DNA of 41,659 nt. Origin: Fibrobacteria bacterium GUT31. GTDB lineage: Bacteria > Fibrobacterota > Fibrobacteria > Fibrobacterales > Fibrobacteraceae. Under the pieces are notes generated by a model that had not been told where the DNA came from, ran no database searches, and saw only the letters and a program-made list of their open reading frames with translations. Position 1 is the stretch's first letter, and every line of letters begins with the position of its first letter. This document shows positions 40,759 through 41,659 of the stretch, one piece after another. The DNA lies in the NCBI GenBank assembly GCA_001462225.1, contig LIUH01000139.1, forward strand, positions 1-41,659, given 5' to 3'. The position numbers were made by a program, and so were the translations under genes.

Positions 40759-41651
40759 CTTATTATTCTTTCAAGGTTTTCTCTGTTTTTTGCCTGTTCG
40801 CCGTCTATATAAATAGAGTTTTCTTTGTGCTTGAACCAAGTTATTTGCCGTTTTGCATAGTGGCGGGTTTTTAATGCGACTTCTTCGGCTATTGAAAAAG
40901 GATCTTTGTTTTTTTCCAATGCGGCTTTTAATTCCGAATAGCCAAGGCTTTGCCATGCCGGCGCATTTGCAGGCACGGTCTTAGAAAGATAGGCAACCTC
41001 TTCTGCCCAACCGCTTTTGAGCATTTCGATAACACGCTGATTAATCCTCTTGTAAAGAGAATCCCTAGGAAAATCAAGCCAAATAGAAGGAACTTTGCCT
41101 ATGCCGCCGATTCTATTTTGTTTAGAGTATTTAGTTGAGAGTTGAGAGTTGGGAGTTGAGAGTTCCAGAATGCGAAGTAGCCTTTGGGTGTCGCCTTGCA
41201 TTATTTTGCCTTCTATGCTTGGGTCTGCTTTTATGGCATCCAAGTAAAGTTCTCTTTGCCCTTTGTTTTCATAGTGCTTCTTTAGCCTTTCCCTGATTTC
41301 CGGATTTGAGGGCGGCAGCGGGCTTAGACCTTGGCATAGAGCTTGCATATAAAGTCCTGTTCCTCCGACAAGAATAAATTTCGCACCGGGTTTTTGAGCG
41401 AGCAAATTTTTAACATCTTTTGCGAACTCCGCCGCATTGTATTGCCGTTCCGGAAGCAAAAAATCAACCAGATGATGAGGCACGGCACTCAACTCCTCTG
41501 CTGTTGGCTGCGCAGTTCCTATTCTGAAACCTTTATAAAGCTGTCTGGAATCCATGCAAATAATCTCCGCACCCAGTTTTTGCGCGAGCAAAACAGCAAG
41601 CCCTGTTTTACCGGAACACGTAGCACCGAGAATTGCACCGAGAAGAGGCAT
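40743..41651 (-). CDS. miaA: tRNA dimethylallyltransferase
   Basis: The protein has 302 residues and appears complete; its ATG is 8 bp from the window edge. MiaA adds a dimethylallyl group to A37 of tRNAs that read UNN codons. Motifs seen are the P-loop GATCSGKT (usually GPTASGKT), ICMDSRQLYKGFRIGTAQP, PHHLVDF, ILVGGTGLYMQAL, GDTQRLLRILEL and GYSELKAAL. After LLRILEL an unusual insert of about 12 residues (STPNSQLSTKYS) is encoded by the heptad tract at 41132-41165. It sits between the substrate-domain helix and the next conserved block and is probably a surface loop. Confidence 0.93.
   Translation of the reverse strand: MPLLGAILGATCSGKTGLAVLLAQKLGAEIICMDSRQLYKGFRIGTAQPTAEELSAVPHHLVDFLLPERQYNAAEFAKDVKNLLAQKPGAKFILVGGTGLYMQALCQGLSPLPPSNPEIRERLKKHYENKGQRELYLDAIKADPSIEGKIMQGDTQRLLRILELSTPNSQLSTKYSKQNRIGGIGKVPSIWLDFPRDSLYKRINQRVIEMLKSGWAEEVAYLSKTVPANAPAWQSLGYSELKAALEKNKDPFSIAEEVALKTRHYAKRQITWFKHKENSIYIDGEQAKNRENLERIISHNFQ
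41132..41165. repeat. Heptad repeat (AGTTGAG) inside miaA
   Basis: Tandem AGTTGAG-AGTTGAG-AGTTGGG-AGTTGAG units occur inside the coding region. On the coding strand they are AACTCTC heptads that give Ser-, Gln-, Leu- and Thr-rich residues and keep the frame. Confidence 0.75.
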
Positions 41652-41659
41652 GGAAAGAA

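Overview
The window most likely comes from a member of the Fibrobacterota (Fibrobacter or a gut relative such as Fibromonas). The main reason is the repeated presence of the FISUMP domain (Fibrobacter succinogenes major paralogous domain; core TVKIGxQTWMAxNLN, ending SVRCVKD) in three intact genes and at least two broken copies. A secreted rhamnogalacturonan lyase with a polyserine linker and a type IX secretion-like C-terminus fits the same group. The DNA is moderately AT-rich and gene-dense. I see no transposase, integrase, CRISPR array or rRNA, and one tRNA.

Layout. 1-3.2 kb: WG-repeat and FISUMP surface proteins made by tandem duplication. 3.3-9.9 kb: a MATE exporter, then a minus-strand operon of a GT117/DUF2723 membrane glycosyltransferase, a hybrid histidine kinase whose H-box has lost its histidine, and a polyprenol-phosphate GT2 glycosyltransferase. 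10-13.7 kb: groES-groEL divergent from a degenerate DnaA paralogue, separated by a 349-bp region with two palindromes and a seven-unit array phased at exactly 11 bp. 13.7-27.1 kb: mostly housekeeping genes, namely tRNA-Ala(GGC), rhomboid protease, PfkB kinase, an FGE-like protein, carboxynorspermidine decarboxylase, deoxynucleoside kinase, 2-isopropylmalate synthase, a SpoIIE-type phosphatase, VanZ-like protein, RecN, a lipoprotein and an RlmI-like methyltransferase.

27.1-33.2 kb is an accessory region. It holds a double-FISUMP lipoprotein, a repeat-rich 441-bp intergenic stretch, the pectin-degrading PL11 lyase, a decayed FISUMP gene carrying an AAC-codon-rich segment, a two-gene unknown operon bounded by inverted copies of a 27-bp sequence, and another FISUMP remnant. 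The AAC-rich segment aligns with the variable C-terminus of the intact double-FISUMP gene, and nearly all differences fall at adenines. That is the signature of a diversity-generating retroelement (DGR) template and variable repeat. No reverse transcriptase is in the window.

33.2-41.7 kb is core again: ftsX-envC (cell-division amidase control, with no ftsE beside them), greA, a PEGA-domain membrane protein, folB, dprA, an ABC half-transporter and miaA. Seven genes scattered over the window have a -10-like TAxATT box only 6-10 bp before the start codon, which suggests leaderless transcripts. Heptad repeats of the AACTCTC / ACTCCCC type occur between genes and also in frame inside dprA and miaA.
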